The notes beneath the pieces were generated by a model. It worked only from the letters and a program-made list of their open reading frames with translations, did no database searches and was not told the origin of the DNA. Made by a program: the position numbers and the translations under genes. Shown piece after piece: positions 63,714-64,000 of a stretch of 64,000 nucleotides of DNA. The DNA is from Sporosarcina ureae DSM 2281 (lineage in GTDB: Bacteria > Bacillota > Bacilli > Bacillales_A > Planococcaceae). The stretch spans positions 1 through 64,000 of the forward strand of contig NZ_AUDQ01000015.1 in NCBI RefSeq assembly GCF_000425545.1, written 5' to 3'. Every line of letters starts with the position of its first letter. The stretch's first letter is position 1.

Positions 63714-64000
63714 TTACTGCTGATTCATTACTTGGTCCATTTCTTGGGCGTTATCCAATATTTCTTTTGGTACTTTGATTTCATCAATCTCATTGATCTT
63801 TGTCATGGTACCCTTCATATTCTGCGTGACTTTAACTTGCTGACCTTGCTCGTCCATTGTCATGACCATATCCATGTCAAAGTCTTTTGTGAAGAAAGTC
63901 TTTTTATCAATAGTGAATTGTAGATCGACTTTTTCTACTTTTATATCTGTTTCTTCCAACTTGGCTTCATCTGCTCCTGCCGGCATGTGCTTCTCCAACA
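63714..64000 (-). CDS. DUF6612-like lipoprotein, C-terminal part (5' cut by window)
   Basis: The last ~95 residues of a protein whose start lies outside the window. The segment DIKVEKVDLQFTIDKKTFFTKDFDMDMVMTMDEQGQQVKVTQ resembles LolA/DUF6612-type lipoproteins with a beta-meander repeat. Without the N-terminus, a signal peptide cannot be checked. Role unknown. Confidence 0.6.
   Translation of the reverse strand, partial: LEKHMPAGADEAKLEETDIKVEKVDLQFTIDKKTFFTKDFDMDMVMTMDEQGQQVKVTQNMKGTMTKINEIDEIKVPKEILDNAQEMDQVMNQQ

Overview
The window comes from a low-GC Firmicute. Gene order from sprT to ddl closely follows the sigB/cshA/ddl neighbourhood of Bacillus subtilis. Protein details (93-residue MazE-type antitoxin, YclNOPQ, NsrR, MrpA-G, CvfB, YpuA-like DUF1002) fit the Planococcaceae; a Sporosarcina-like host is my best guess, made without a database search. 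No prophage, insertion sequence or CRISPR array was seen; the region reads as mostly chromosomal backbone.

Layout. 1-1043: 5' end of a 16S rRNA gene (minus strand), preceded in its transcript by tRNA-Glu, Gln, Lys, Leu and Gly behind one strong sigma-A promoter. 1209-9637: sprT, tex, and the complete stressosome/sigma-B module rsbR-S-T-U-V-W-sigB-rsbX, with an autoregulatory sigma-B promoter before rsbV and a MazE/MazF toxin-antitoxin pair upstream. 9817-22454: cell envelope and housekeeping genes (alr, lipoprotein, acpS, rhomboid, two PH-domain membrane proteins, cshA, esterase, murF, ddl, rodA). 22524-25883: an unrecognised 46-residue ORF and the csoR-copZ-copA copper operon. 26419-38366: MFS pumps, cardiolipin synthase, LD-carboxypeptidase, yidC, AraC-type regulator, YtxH, acetyltransferases, cvfB, mntR and a 51-residue membrane peptide. 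38398-46734: tandem GNAT, CadC-like ArsR regulator, the seven-gene Mrp Na+/H+ antiporter, and a divergent stand-alone KdpD-type USP protein behind a structured leader. 46981-57982: murB, yceI, a DsbA-like protein, Rieske/FAD oxidoreductase, ppaC, nsrR/hmp, ykvI, a 3-methyladenine glycosylase, an ABC exporter and an unusual UDG. 58091-63602: niaP, a 21-bp-register tandem array, and a Fur-controlled yclNOPQ siderophore importer.

How parts work together. The rsb genes sense environmental and energy stress and release sigma-B; three promoters in the window carry sigma-B hexamers with the same 13-bp spacer (rsbV, ytxH, the 51-residue peptide), giving a small local regulon. Copper efflux, nitric oxide detoxification, manganese sensing, iron uptake and Na+/K+ homeostasis each have a local regulator or visible operator.

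Most worth a second look: the 16-unit array in perfect 21-bp register (59427-59748), the structured leader before the KdpD-type USP gene, the cshA leader with two terminator-like hairpins, a cysteine-free UDG, a diverged MazE, a probable CTG start of mrpB, and a palindromic element present twice. Many starts were moved from the longest ORF to codons with a proper Shine-Dalgarno (SD) sequence, several of them TTG or GTG.
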